Positions 24,595-33,020 are shown, counted from the first letter of the stretch. The stretch is 55,254 nucleotides of DNA from Bacteroidales bacterium UBA3764 (GCA_002371115.1 DFFY01000097.1:5222-60475), one strand, 5' to 3'. Program-made: numbers and translations. The notes: generated from the letters alone by a model not told the origin.

Positions 24595-24903
24595 AATTCA
24601 TAATTTATATGTATATTTGCGTTATCGTTAAAACGACGATAACATAGAAAGCGTTTAGCTTTTCCGTTTCGAAGAATCTGGACAATTCTAAGCAAAGACG
24701 GATAAGGCGAGCGTTTGCACGTGCTGTTTTGTGGGCATTCCGTCACAACATAGCCTGTGTGAGCGAGCCCTTGTTCTCTTTGCCGACAGTCCAGAGCCCT
24801 TCGAAAGGACAAGTCTAAGTGGCTCACACTTTCTTTTTTTTGTTTGTTATTCCTTGGGCCGGGAAACAAGACATTTTTTCATTATGAACTTCGTCAAAAA
24901 GTC
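24595..24903 (+). repeat. long direct repeat, copy 1 (promoter, leader, signal-peptide start)
   Basis: About 300 bp nearly identical to 26833-27140. The repeat covers a TATATTTG promoter box, the structured leader and the first codons of a lipoprotein gene. A truncated third copy, only the 3' part, lies at 27604-27679. Copies differ by scattered substitutions and single-base indels in homopolymers. Confidence 0.92.
24612..24883 (+). ncRNA. candidate structured leader RNA, copy 1
   Basis: TATATTTG at 24612-24619 should start transcription near 24623. The RNA opens with a perfect hairpin (GTTATCGT-N7-ACGATAAC). It then has CCGT...AGAAT-N7-ATTCT...ACGG, a stem around GGCATTCCG near 24733, and a perfect closing stem GTGTGAGC (24757-24764) with GCTCACAC (24822-24829), followed by TTTCTTTTTTTTG. 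The last element looks like an intrinsic terminator, so the RNA may end before the lipoprotein ATG at 24884 or be an attenuating leader. Conservation of pairing between copies supports RNA structure. No known class is recognised. Confidence 0.45.
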
Positions 24904-25552
24904 CCTCCTGCTTCTTTTCGGAAGCGTCCTCTTTTTTTGCGCCTGTTCGGGGGATAACCCGTCTGAGTCGAACACCTTTGTGCGTGAGGAAGAGCCCCAC
25001 AATTCGTTGATATCCTATGGCTATGACAAGAATGGAACACTATCCGGAAACAAGCAAGCCTTTGAGGATTGTCGTAGTGATGTCTATCGGTTTTATGATG
25101 ACCTCAGTCTGCAGAGCGATTATACACGGGCATACGTATATATGGGACTTGCAGGAAAAACCGGAGCCTATCTCTACTATGGTTATAATCTTTATTTCCC
25201 TGTTAAAAAATCATACTCCTTTCAAATCAAGGAGCAAAATACATGTCTATACCAGGAGAATTGGACTGTTCCGGCAGAGGGAGTATGGACATGGTCCTGC
25301 AACTATAGCAATACAATAACCTATTCTTCGCATGTGGGGGAATCCGGTAGACAGACCTTGCCCTCTGGGAATAAAAACATTTGGCAGAAGTTCTATTCTG
25401 TTATTCCTGCAGAAAACGCGGGCATAAATTCACCAACGTTCGTTCTTTATAACGATGACACATATATCGATGTGTTCGTCTCCGGGAAGCAGGCTCATTT
25501 TATCCAAAGACTTCCCAGCTATGAGGATCTGGGTACGTTTTATTCAAAATAG
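24884..25552 (+). CDS. lipoprotein of unknown function (leader-cassette gene A)
   Basis: The 222-residue product starts MNFVKKSLLLLFGSVLFFCACS, a signal peptide with a lipobox Cys at about residue 21. The mature part is rich in Tyr, Ser and Asn (YLYYGYNLYFPVKKSYSFQI) and probably beta-structured; I do not recognise it. The ATG at 24884 was chosen because the signal peptide begins there. Gene C at 27121 has almost the same signal peptide and leader but an unrelated mature part. Gene B follows after 25 nt. Base composition is visibly AT-richer than the core genes. Confidence 0.7.
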   Translation: MNFVKKSLLLLFGSVLFFCACSGDNPSESNTFVREEEPHNSLISYGYDKNGTLSGNKQAFEDCRSDVYRFYDDLSLQSDYTRAYVYMGLAGKTGAYLYYGYNLYFPVKKSYSFQIKEQNTCLYQENWTVPAEGVWTWSCNYSNTITYSSHVGESGRQTLPSGNKNIWQKFYSVIPAENAGINSPTFVLYNDDTYIDVFVSGKQAHFIQRLPSYEDLGTFYSK

Positions 25553-25577
25553 ATAATACTAACTAATCAATCACTCC

Positions 25578-26681
25578 ATGAAAAAAAACTCCCTTGTCGG
25601 CGTACTCGCCGTCGTAGTTTTGTTGTCCGCATCGTGCTTGAAGGAGAACAGTGCCGCGATCTCGGAGGATAACCAGGCCTCTATTGTTGGGGTTTGGCGT
25701 ATAGAAAAAGAGGTGTTCGAAGTATTGTTTAACGGGGAAATAGTTGACACTCAGATCGATTATCCTTCCGATGATTTCGACGAATACTATTATGAGTTTA
25801 AACCCAATGGAACAGTGGTAGGGGCCTTAATCGAAACCCCAACATCCACTGAATATTGTATCGGAACATATGCAATAACAGGTAAAGACCTTTTTATGGA
25901 AGTGTCTTATTCTGAATCTGCAAAAAAAAGTATAAATAGAATCATTGAGTCTATAACATATTCTTCTCTTGTTCTTTTGGAAGAATCAGCTGAGTTAAAG
26001 TCTTCTAGTTTTCCGGAAGAACTCGTGTCTAGAAGAAGGCGATATGTATTCAATAAGGTTCAGAGCCTGCCTCTTTCGCCCATTTCAGGAGAGAGCGAGT
26101 CTTCTGATACTCCAAAGGCTGTCGATCTGGGTCTTTCCGTCAAGTGGGGAAGTTGTAATATAGGCGCAACTAGATCAGAAGAATATGGCTATTTTTATGC
26201 ATGGGGAGAGACACAGACAAAGGCAGACTACACATGGTATACATATGTGTTCGGAACTCGAGCCTCCAGGCCATTTTCTAAGTATGATGTTGATACTTTT
26301 TATGGTGTGGGTGACAAAAAATATATATTGGATCCAGAGGATGATATCGCTCACGTTGCGTTGGGTAGCAGTTGGCGCATGCCAACTATTGAGGAATGGA
26401 CAGAATTGAAAACCAAGTGCGCGTGGAGCTGGACCGACAATTACAATGGGACAGGCGTTAACGGAGCAATAGTAAAGGCGTCGAACGGCAATAGTATCTT
26501 CCTCCCAGCCGCCGGCTTTGCTACCGACGATGATAACTCTCGTGGCTATTATTGGTCATCGTCCCTCTATACGGATGATGCGGAAAGAGCATGGTACCTC
26601 TACATTTTTGCTGACGATGTTTGTGGAATCAGCCGTTCACCACGCTATTATGGGCATTCTGTCCGTCCTGTTTCAGACTGA
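25578..26681 (+). CDS. lipoprotein with lipocalin-like N-domain and FISUMP-type C-domain (gene B)
   Basis: The 367-residue product has a lipoprotein signal (MKKNSLVGVLAVVVLLSASC). A lipocalin-like segment follows (SIVGVWRIEKEVFEV, about residues 35-155). The C-terminal domain, residues about 178-367, matches the FISUMP/major paralogous domain: AVDLGLSVKWGSCNIGA, YGYFYAWGET, SSWRMPTIEEWTEL, FLPAAGF, YYWSSSLY and HSVRPV. Such domains occur in large surface-protein families of Fibrobacter and Bacteroidales with no assigned activity. The N-terminus is paralogous to gene D at 27722. Probably surface-exposed. Confidence 0.8.
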   Translation: MKKNSLVGVLAVVVLLSASCLKENSAAISEDNQASIVGVWRIEKEVFEVLFNGEIVDTQIDYPSDDFDEYYYEFKPNGTVVGALIETPTSTEYCIGTYAITGKDLFMEVSYSESAKKSINRIIESITYSSLVLLEESAELKSSSFPEELVSRRRRYVFNKVQSLPLSPISGESESSDTPKAVDLGLSVKWGSCNIGATRSEEYGYFYAWGETQTKADYTWYTYVFGTRASRPFSKYDVDTFYGVGDKKYILDPEDDIAHVALGSSWRMPTIEEWTELKTKCAWSWTDNYNGTGVNGAIVKASNGNSIFLPAAGFATDDDNSRGYYWSSSLYTDDAERAWYLYIFADDVCGISRSPRYYGHSVRPVSD

Positions 26682-26730
26682 CATTTCTGCATCTGATATT
26701 GTATTTGGCATCAGTCCACAAAAATAACCG

Positions 26731-26760
26731 CCCCGGAGCAAGATTTTGCTTCGGGGATTT
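26731..26760 (+). terminator. intrinsic terminator after gene B
   Basis: CCCCG(G)AGCAA, loop GATT, TTGCT(T)CGGGG at 26731-26756, followed by ATTTTG. The stem is about 10 bp with one mismatch. No gene lies between here and the promoter of leader copy 2 at 26850. Confidence 0.7.
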
Positions 26761-26832
26761 TGCGCCGTGTAGCATCTTGGCGAGTAGTCCCATAAGTATT
26801 CGGAAAAGTGCTAAAATAAAGATTCGTGCTTG

Positions 26833-27140
26833 TATTCATAATTTTTATGTATATTTGCATCATCGTTAAACGACGATAACATAGAAAGCGTTTAGCTTTT
26901 CCGTTTCGAAGAATCTGGACAATTCTAAGCAAAGACGGATAAGGCGAACGTTTACACGTGCTGTTTTGTAGGCATTCCGCCACAACATAGCCTGTGTGAG
27001 CGACCCCTTGTTCTCTTTGCAGGCAGTCCAGAGCCCTTCGAAAGGACAAGTCTAAGTGGCTCACACTTTCTTTTTTTGTTTGTAATTCCTTGGGCCGGGA
27101 AACAAGACATTTTTTTCATTATGAACTTCTTCAAAAAGTC
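26833..27140 (+). repeat. long direct repeat, copy 2
   Basis: Second copy of the promoter/leader/signal-peptide cassette of 24595-24903. The differences are few: the first hairpin is shortened, a run of A or T differs by one base, and several paired positions change to wobble pairs. It shares the ATG and the NF(V/F)KKSLLLL start of the encoded signal peptide. Confidence 0.92.
26850..27120 (+). ncRNA. candidate structured leader RNA, copy 2
   Basis: TATATTTG at 26850-26857 starts the copy. The opening hairpin is ATCGT-N6-ACGAT; the outer pairs of copy 1 are lost. The stem around ATTCC is GGC/GCC here and GGC/GTC in copy 1, a change that keeps pairing. The closing stem GTGTGAGC/GCTCACAC and the T-run are retained. 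The conserved long open frame on the opposite strand (for example SLLRIVQILRNGKAKRF) is most likely a by-product of the RNA repeat. Confidence 0.45.
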
Positions 27141-27573
27141 CCTCCTGCTTCTTCTTGGAAGCGCCCTCGTTTTTATTTGCGTCAGCTGCAATAAGACTGA
27201 TTCCAATGCAAAGGCGAACGTTGACTATTCTAAGGCGATTATTGGTCACTGGACCAAGGATGCCACAGACGACAACAACCTGGTAGAATTAAGCATCGGC
27301 GCAAAGAACGACAATTCCGCCTCCTATTATGATTTGATCGATCAAGATTGGGGAGTTATGGCTTTCGGCACATTTGTATTAAATGGGAATAAACTAAATT
27401 TAACATTTAATGACGTCAGTGTTACAGACGAAAACTACAATCCCTCTTCCAGAAACGGTTTTACAAATAAAAAAGACAGAACTATCAACTATACCATTGT
27501 GTCTTGTGACGAAAAGAAACTTGTCATGCAGGACGACATGAAGATCAGCTCCTCTTGGTCAAAATTACGATAA
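27121..27573 (+). CDS. lipoprotein, small (leader-cassette gene C)
   Basis: The 150-residue product starts MNFFKKSLLLLLGSALVFICVSC, a lipoprotein signal almost identical at DNA level to gene A. The mature part (KAIIGHWTKDATDDNNLVELSIG, GTFVLNGNKLNLTFNDVSV) has the GxW start and strand pattern of lipocalin-like proteins from Bacteroidota, but is unlike gene A. The ATG at 27121 begins the signal peptide, the upstream GTG/ATG frame to 27076 being leader. Function unknown; likely periplasmic or surface. Confidence 0.72.
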   Translation: MNFFKKSLLLLLGSALVFICVSCNKTDSNAKANVDYSKAIIGHWTKDATDDNNLVELSIGAKNDNSASYYDLIDQDWGVMAFGTFVLNGNKLNLTFNDVSVTDENYNPSSRNGFTNKKDRTINYTIVSCDEKKLVMQDDMKISSSWSKLR

Positions 27574-27603
27574 TGCTTGTAATTTATAAACTCTACCATA
27601 GCC

Positions 27604-27679
27604 TTTCGAAAGGACAAGTCTAAGTGGCTCACACTTTCTTTTTTTTGTTTGTTATTCCTTGGGCTGGGAAACAAGACTT
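27604..27679 (+). repeat. truncated leader copy 3
   Basis: Matches only the 3' quarter of the leader, from CTTTCGAAAGGACAAG through GCTCACAC, the T-run and the GGGAAACAAGAC segment. The 5' arm GTGTGAGC and the promoter are missing, so the terminator stem cannot form. It sits between genes C and D and shows that part of the cassette was duplicated or left behind by recombination. Confidence 0.88.
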
Positions 27680-27721
27680 TTTTATTCCAAATAGGTAATT
27701 ATTAACCACTTAATGTAACTT

Positions 27722-28183
27722 ATGAAAAAGATTATATCCCTTGTCGGTATGCTTGCCGCCGTTGTGTTATTGTTTGCTTCGTGTTCAAAGGAGAATAGTT
27801 CTTCAATTGTCGGAACTTGGCGTATGGAAGAGACTGTAAACATGAGCTATGTTGACGGCAAATTAACTAATACTTCTATTAATCGTCCGGAAAATGGAGA
27901 GGAGGGCTTCTTAGAGTTCAGTGCAGATGGAACGGTTACAACAATTGTGAAAACCAAATCGGGAGAAGTTCAGAGCATGGCAGGGACCTATAAGTTGATA
28001 GATAATATTCTCATCCTTTCGGCGAATAAACTCGGAATAGGGGATAAGGTCGAAGTCGAGAATACAACAATGACAATTGATACCCTGACAAGTTCGACCT
28101 TAATCATTACCGAAGAGCATTCTTATTCGAGCGGTGGTAAGAACTATACCGGTATAGCTAAGGTTACACTGAAAAGGGTATAA
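27722..28183 (+). CDS. lipocalin-like lipoprotein (gene D)
   Basis: The 153-residue protein starts MKKIISLVGMLAAVVLLFASCSKENSS, a clear SPII signal. SIVGTWRMEETVN, FLEFSADGTVTTIV, MAGTYKLIDNILIL and TSSTLIITEE give the strand order of the Bacteroidota lipocalin-like family, which often binds hydrophobic ligands or has no known role. The signal and first 15 mature residues resemble gene B, so B and D are paralogues in front of which the leader cassette has also been duplicated. Its stop overlaps the next ATG by 1 bp. Confidence 0.78.
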   Translation: MKKIISLVGMLAAVVLLFASCSKENSSSIVGTWRMEETVNMSYVDGKLTNTSINRPENGEEGFLEFSADGTVTTIVKTKSGEVQSMAGTYKLIDNILILSANKLGIGDKVEVENTTMTIDTLTSSTLIITEEHSYSSGGKNYTGIAKVTLKRV

Positions 28184-29094
28184 TGGTATACGATATGCAA
28201 AAATATCTATCTCTGTTACTAGTTCTTGCCATAGGCCTATTATCACTTTCCTGTAATAGTAAAAAACAGCAGGAAAAGATTGCCTCATTGACGCAAACAC
28301 TTGATTCTTTGCAGCAGATTACTCAACAACAGGATTCATCCCGGGCTATTCTGGATGCCTATGTCGAAACCATTGCGTTGACTTTGGATAGCATTAAAAT
28401 TAACGAGCAGATTCTGACCGTTCAGGTGGATGAGAGGGGCCGTCGGCTTAAGAAGAGTGAGATTGAACGTAACTTGGAGGCCCTCGCTGATGTTATAAAG
28501 CGTCAGCGGGAAAGAATCGAAGAACTGGAAACGACCTTGATGACTCATGGAATTGATTCGTCGAGTCATTATCGGATGATTATAGCGCATCTGTATGCAG
28601 AACTCGACGAAAAGAATCAACGAATTGCCGAGCTGGAGCGCAGTCTACAAGGACAGACCAGAACAATAGCTCATCTTAACTCGCGTGTATCATCCTTGGA
28701 ATCTGATATGGATGCTCTTTCAGCACATGCCCGTGAACAAGCAGAGACTATTGCTCTTCAAACGGATATACTGAATGCTCAAAATGAGCAGTTGAATATT
28801 GGTTATCTATTTATTGGCAGCCGGAAGGAGCTGCAAAATGCGGGGATTCTGTCAAAAAATATTTTCAACGGGAGCAAAATTATGACCTCCAACCTGAATT
28901 TCTCCAAATTCGCACAAATAGATATTCGTGAATTTAGTGAAATCGTATGCCAAAGCAAGCATCCTAAAGTACTTTCATCGCACCCGGCCCATTCTTATTC
29001 AATAGACAAGTCTGGAGACGGGAATTCCACGTTGACCATAAAAGACCCGGGTGCATTCTGGAGTCTGAGCAATTATCTTATCATTCAATTATAA
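28183..29094 (+). CDS. coiled-coil lipoprotein, Cbp1-adhesin-like
   Basis: The 303-residue product has a lipoprotein signal (MQKYLSLLLVLAIGLLSLSC; alternative start MVYD at 28183 or MQKY at 28195). A long coiled coil rich in Gln, Glu and Leu follows (about residues 25-205). The C-terminal domain reads GYLFIGSRKELQNAGIL, FSKFAQIDIREF, HPKVLSSHPAHSYSI and PGAFWSLSNYLIIQL. That pattern is shared with coiled-coil lipoproteins of Bacteroidota, some annotated as Cbp1-type collagen-binding adhesins. Surface attachment is likely; adhesion is inferred. It is coupled to gene D upstream and the LysM gene downstream. Confidence 0.65.
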   Translation: MVYDMQKYLSLLLVLAIGLLSLSCNSKKQQEKIASLTQTLDSLQQITQQQDSSRAILDAYVETIALTLDSIKINEQILTVQVDERGRRLKKSEIERNLEALADVIKRQRERIEELETTLMTHGIDSSSHYRMIIAHLYAELDEKNQRIAELERSLQGQTRTIAHLNSRVSSLESDMDALSAHAREQAETIALQTDILNAQNEQLNIGYLFIGSRKELQNAGILSKNIFNGSKIMTSNLNFSKFAQIDIREFSEIVCQSKHPKVLSSHPAHSYSIDKSGDGNSTLTIKDPGAFWSLSNYLIIQL

Positions 29095-29102
29095 ATATTG
29101 CC

Positions 29103-29987
29103 ATGAAAACTATTAAATACCTATTAGTTTGCTGCTTTACGTTGCTTGCATTAGCCGCTTTTGCGCAAGAAACAATCTCGCATGTTGTTGCAAAAGGGGA
29201 GACCGTTACCTCCATTGCCAATAAATATAATGTTTCTGAGGCTGCGCTATTGGAAGAGAATCCCATTCTCAAAAACTACATATATGTAGGAATGAAGATT
29301 CGCATCCCGAGCAATGCAAAAAAACAAATAGTATTTGAGGAACCCGCGAAGTCTCAAAAATCACCAGCGGATGTCGTCGTAACTGTTGGTGAAAATGAAG
29401 CCAGCACAACCCAAGCGAACGTAGAAACGGAAGCTCCCAAGAAGGAGAACTACTTTAAAAACTCCTTTTTCCCGGAAAGACAACCTGAGACGTTCACCCC
29501 ACACAGAACATATGCGGGTTTTGCATTCTATCTGCCAACAGTTGAGGGTTTGGGGGAGTCGCTTTCTGCCTGGGGGGTTGAGGCTACGGGATTCGGATAT
29601 CAGTTCTTTCTTTCGCCGAATTTCTTTCTGGATGCTTCTGGCCATATAATATTTAGACATCTCAATCAGAAAGCGTCTGAATATTATCAGATGCGATATA
29701 ATGCGTTCGATTTTCAGTTTCCTATCATGCTGGGGCTGGAAATCTCTGGCTTTCAATTAAGAGCTGGTGGCTTTCTGGAATATACCCTTCTGGGATGGCA
29801 GGCACAAAAAACAGGTGATAAAATTACAAGAACCCTTTATTCGCAAATGACACCTAGCCCTGCTCGTTTTTTTTATGGAGTCAGATTCGATGCCTCCTTC
29901 GGTTTTCTTAACGTGGGGTTCCTATTAAGTTGGTGGCAAGGTACTAAAGACCCCGGAAAGTCGTTGTCGATAGGCTTTAAATTTTAA
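29103..29987 (+). CDS. LysM domain protein fused to an outer-membrane barrel
   Basis: The 294-residue product has a signal peptide (MKTIKYLLVCCFTLLALAAFAQ), one LysM domain (SHVVAKGETVTSIANKYNVSEAALLEENP, about residues 26-75) that should bind peptidoglycan, a charged linker, and a C-terminal half of amphipathic strands ending KSLSIGFKF, which looks like an 8-strand outer-membrane barrel. This gives a protein that could tether the outer membrane to the cell wall from the periplasmic side, as OmpA does with another domain. It is 8 nt after the coiled-coil lipoprotein gene, so probably the same transcript. Confidence 0.72.
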   Translation: MKTIKYLLVCCFTLLALAAFAQETISHVVAKGETVTSIANKYNVSEAALLEENPILKNYIYVGMKIRIPSNAKKQIVFEEPAKSQKSPADVVVTVGENEASTTQANVETEAPKKENYFKNSFFPERQPETFTPHRTYAGFAFYLPTVEGLGESLSAWGVEATGFGYQFFLSPNFFLDASGHIIFRHLNQKASEYYQMRYNAFDFQFPIMLGLEISGFQLRAGGFLEYTLLGWQAQKTGDKITRTLYSQMTPSPARFFYGVRFDASFGFLNVGFLLSWWQGTKDPGKSLSIGFKF

Positions 29988-30010
29988 TCACCTTTATGCG
30001 ATAATTATTA

Positions 30011-30907
30011 ATGATTTTGTTAATCATGAAAATAATACGTTTGATTCCACTTCTTCTATTGTTTTTGGCTTCTATTTCGTGTAATTCGAAATTGGAGTCT
30101 GACAATTTTTCGGAGAAAGATGTTATAGGAAGCTATTATTTTGAAGGATACGCCAGTCATTTAAAAAGAGAGCTTGAAATTGTATTTGATGAAGATCATA
30201 CCGGGTACGGTACGGAGTACAGTTATAGTACAACTTCTGGAAACTTGTTGAGCGCTCATAAGTATGTTTTTACCTGGAGAAAAAATCAAAACAAAGTTTT
30301 GTTGACAGGGGTGAGTGCTTCTGCAAATAGCGACGGAGACACCGGTTCAAGTACTTCTTGGGAGGCAGAATTTGAATTCAAGTATGATATGTTCATGCCG
30401 ACGAAGGGATTTATTGATGGGTATGCTAAGTCTATGATTAGAGGAAAGATGAAAAGAGACGTGGCTGAAAGGGTCCGGTGTGTCGCCAACTATTATACCG
30501 ATTCTTATAGTTTCGGTGTGGTATTTAGCTCAGATCTTCCTTATGTTTGGCCAGATTATCTTATAAAATGTGGTTTCACGAATAATTACCCTACATATTA
30601 CTGGCTAGAGATGGGAAAGGATGAAGACATTGCATTTGGCTTTGAAGATGCCGAAGTCAAATATTACTTTAGGTCAATAAAAAAACTCAATAAACGTATT
30701 GAAAACGGAGAGATCCTATCACAGAGCGAAAAGAGTTTACTGGCGTCATGCAAAAAGGCGCTTAATGACGAGGTGGCAAAAATTTCCAGAGGAGAAACAG
30801 CATACTCTTTTGCTGTCAGCATAGGAGATAGTGTTTTTGACGTTGTTCCAACCTTGACCGTGGTTGAGAATCAAAAGAATCCATATTGGGACGACGAAAC
30901 AGAATAA
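30011..30907 (+). CDS. lipoprotein of unknown function
   Basis: The 298-residue product has a signal peptide with lipobox (MKIIRLIPLLLLFLASISC; start at 30026 favoured, MILLI at 30011 possible). The mature part has a beta-rich N-half (DVIGSYYFEGYASHLKRELEIVFDEDHTGYGTEYSY) and a helical, charged C-half. I do not recognise the family. It overlaps the next open frame but not its true start. Very AT-rich, in keeping with the island. Confidence 0.6.
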   Translation: MILLIMKIIRLIPLLLLFLASISCNSKLESDNFSEKDVIGSYYFEGYASHLKRELEIVFDEDHTGYGTEYSYSTTSGNLLSAHKYVFTWRKNQNKVLLTGVSASANSDGDTGSSTSWEAEFEFKYDMFMPTKGFIDGYAKSMIRGKMKRDVAERVRCVANYYTDSYSFGVVFSSDLPYVWPDYLIKCGFTNNYPTYYWLEMGKDEDIAFGFEDAEVKYYFRSIKKLNKRIENGEILSQSEKSLLASCKKALNDEVAKISRGETAYSFAVSIGDSVFDVVPTLTVVENQKNPYWDDETE

Positions 30908-30930
30908 GTATAACAAAAAAGGGGAAAACA

Positions 30931-32517
30931 ATGAATAAGTATCGTTATCTCTTAACCCTAAGTGCCCTTATGTTGCTTTGTGCATCTTGCGCCAAGCCAT
31001 ATGGTAGAACAGTAGGGGGAACCCCAGAATCGGGTTCGGGAGCAGGCTCGGGAGGAGGCTCAACCTCGGAATCCGGCGTCTTCGACGTGAAAACCATTGG
31101 CTCTCATTCCATTAGTGGGAGTAGCGTTATCCTAGAGGGAACATTTATCGGAACAAATGCTTCTATGGTATCCATGGGATTCTACTATCAAAAAAAATCA
31201 TCCTTGTCGGCTGAACGAGTATTGGCTGGCGAGTTGGACGAGAAAAACTCCTTTTTTGCGACTGTCACCAATTTGGAGGTCGGCGAGGAGTATGCTTATT
31301 GGGCGTTTGCAGGTAATGATGAGGATGAAAAATGGGGTCGTGTTCTTTCTTTTTCAACGGCGTCTGATATAGGGGGGGATGGCGAAAGAGGCCCGGTTGC
31401 TACTTCGTTTGCTTCCGGCGATGGTTCTGCGGAAAATCCATATATTATCTCAGATGCTTCTCATCTAAGGTTCTTATCCGATGAGTGTGCCCGCGGAAAA
31501 ACATTTAGGGGAGACCATCTATTAGTAATTAAAGATATTGTCTTTAATTCTAATTTAATAGTTTCCGGGCATCTGAATCCTTCTGGGGAGAAAGAAATTT
31601 GGTACCCCATTAATGGCTTCCAGGGAACTTTTGATGGAGGCAATCACATTATTTCGGGTCTTTATGCTGATTCTTCTGAATTACAAAAACTGTCTTCAGA
31701 AGTAACAAATAGAATCGGTTTGTTTGGCTTATCTGCAGGTTTAATAAAAAATGTTCGCGTCGAGGATTCTTACTTTTCCTCTCTTTCGGGATTCACGATA
31801 GGTGGTATAATAGGAGAGCATTCCGCCGGACAAGGAAATACGGCAGAAAACAATATCATCAACTGTCACTTCTCTGGTATTATAGATGGTGGGTTTAGAT
31901 ATAAAACCGGTGGAATTGTCGGAGCGAACTATGTGGGAAAGGTTATTAACTGCTCGTTTTCGGGAATAATAACAGGTGCGATGGGGGGAGGTTCCGGTAT
32001 CGTTGGGAGTGTCGGTTTTGGAGGCACTATCATAAACTGCATTAATTATGGTAGGATTTCTGGATACTACTGTTGCGGTATTCTCGGCCAAGGGATAAGA
32101 GGTCGAGTCACTATCAGTAATTGTATTAATGCAGGAGAGATCAAGTACAATAATCCAGTATCAGCAAGTGAAGGCCATATCTATCTGGTCGGAATCTTTA
32201 TTGGAGGCTCTAATGCAACTTTGAACAACAATATCAATTATGGCACAATATCTGGTCCGGATGAGCGGGTTGGAGCAATTTTTGGGACAACATATGATGA
32301 GCACACAATAAATGGACAGGGATATTACTTAGAGACAAGTGCAAAAAAATGGGCCGTTCAACTTCCGAGCCGAACCCAGGCAACTTCTATGACTGAAAAA
32401 GAGATGAAAGACCCTGCATTTTTATCGGCACTAAATAAGGCCGCTAAGTCCCTTGATGGTGCTTGTTCGTGGAAGTTCGATAAAGATGGATTTCCGACCT
32501 TGGATTGGGCAGAATAG
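30931..32517 (+). CDS. lipoprotein with GLUG-repeat beta-helix
   Basis: The 528-residue product has a lipoprotein signal (MNKYRYLLTLSALMLLCASC), a Gly/Ser linker (SGSGAGSGGGS), a fibronectin-like domain (residues about 50-145), and a long repeat region. The repeats have the GLUG form, for example GLFGLSAGLIKNVRVEDSYF, TGGIVGANYVGKVINCSFSG and SGIVGSVGFGGTIINCINYG, which build a right-handed beta-helix typical of surface adhesins. The ATG at 30931 starts the signal; the frame back to 30886 overlaps the previous gene. Role in surface binding is inferred. Confidence 0.8.
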   Translation: MNKYRYLLTLSALMLLCASCAKPYGRTVGGTPESGSGAGSGGGSTSESGVFDVKTIGSHSISGSSVILEGTFIGTNASMVSMGFYYQKKSSLSAERVLAGELDEKNSFFATVTNLEVGEEYAYWAFAGNDEDEKWGRVLSFSTASDIGGDGERGPVATSFASGDGSAENPYIISDASHLRFLSDECARGKTFRGDHLLVIKDIVFNSNLIVSGHLNPSGEKEIWYPINGFQGTFDGGNHIISGLYADSSELQKLSSEVTNRIGLFGLSAGLIKNVRVEDSYFSSLSGFTIGGIIGEHSAGQGNTAENNIINCHFSGIIDGGFRYKTGGIVGANYVGKVINCSFSGIITGAMGGGSGIVGSVGFGGTIINCINYGRISGYYCCGILGQGIRGRVTISNCINAGEIKYNNPVSASEGHIYLVGIFIGGSNATLNNNINYGTISGPDERVGAIFGTTYDEHTINGQGYYLETSAKKWAVQLPSRTQATSMTEKEMKDPAFLSALNKAAKSLDGACSWKFDKDGFPTLDWAE

Positions 32518-32530
32518 AAAGTAGGCGAAT

Positions 32531-32959
32531 ATGAAAATGTCGTTTTATCATTATTGGCTTTCCGTGCTGGTAATGCTATTGGGGAGTATTGTCAGCTGCT
32601 CAAAGAGTACATCTGGAGACTATTCCGTAGTTGGTCAATGGGAATTAAACTTTGAAAAATTTGTTTATACTATTGATGATATTGTCTGGGATGAGTCAAC
32701 TCGCGTGCTTAGTGCGGGGGATGCTATTTTTGACTTTAGTTCTGAGGGTGTTCTTGTTATTCACGACGGTGGACAGGTTGAGGCATCATATGTATATGAG
32801 AAGAGGGGAAATACTTTGATTCTTAGGACTGATAGTTGGTATGGAGAATACTCCATTAAAGAATTATCTTCAACAAGAATGGTACTTGTCTATGATGAAG
32901 ATTATGGTGAAAACAAAGAATACCATTTCCAACGGACATGGATATTTACCCGGTTGTGA
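32531..32959 (+). CDS. lipocalin-like lipoprotein
   Basis: The 142-residue product has a lipoprotein signal (MSFYHYWLSVLVMLLGSIVSC) and a short beta-rich body (YSVVGQWELNFEKFVY, DAIFDFSSEGVLVIHDGG, ELSSTRMVLVYDED) like genes C and D. Start at 32531 (MKM) or 32537 (MSF). It is the last gene of the island and is followed by a long terminator hairpin and palindrome array 5. Confidence 0.7.
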   Translation: MKMSFYHYWLSVLVMLLGSIVSCSKSTSGDYSVVGQWELNFEKFVYTIDDIVWDESTRVLSAGDAIFDFSSEGVLVIHDGGQVEASYVYEKRGNTLILRTDSWYGEYSIKELSSTRMVLVYDEDYGENKEYHFQRTWIFTRL

Positions 32960-32966
32960 TAAAAGC

Positions 32967-33020
32967 AGGATGAGAGTGATCTGAATCAATTTGGATGCAG
33001 CCACTCTCATCCTTTATTTT
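32967..33020 (+). terminator. intrinsic terminator at the island's right end
   Basis: AGGATGAGAGTG (32967-32978) pairs perfectly with CACTCTCATCCT (33002-33013), a 12-bp stem followed by TTATTTTG. The 3' arm is also the left arm of the first palindrome unit of array 5, so the repeat doubles as a terminator here. Confidence 0.7.

Noticed and set aside
24564..27064. Conserved open frames on the minus strand of the leader repeats (SLLRIVQILRNGKAKRF type)
   Set aside because: They are conserved because the DNA is duplicated; the pairing pattern, promoter and T-run all point to the plus strand, and there is no start or promoter on the minus strand.
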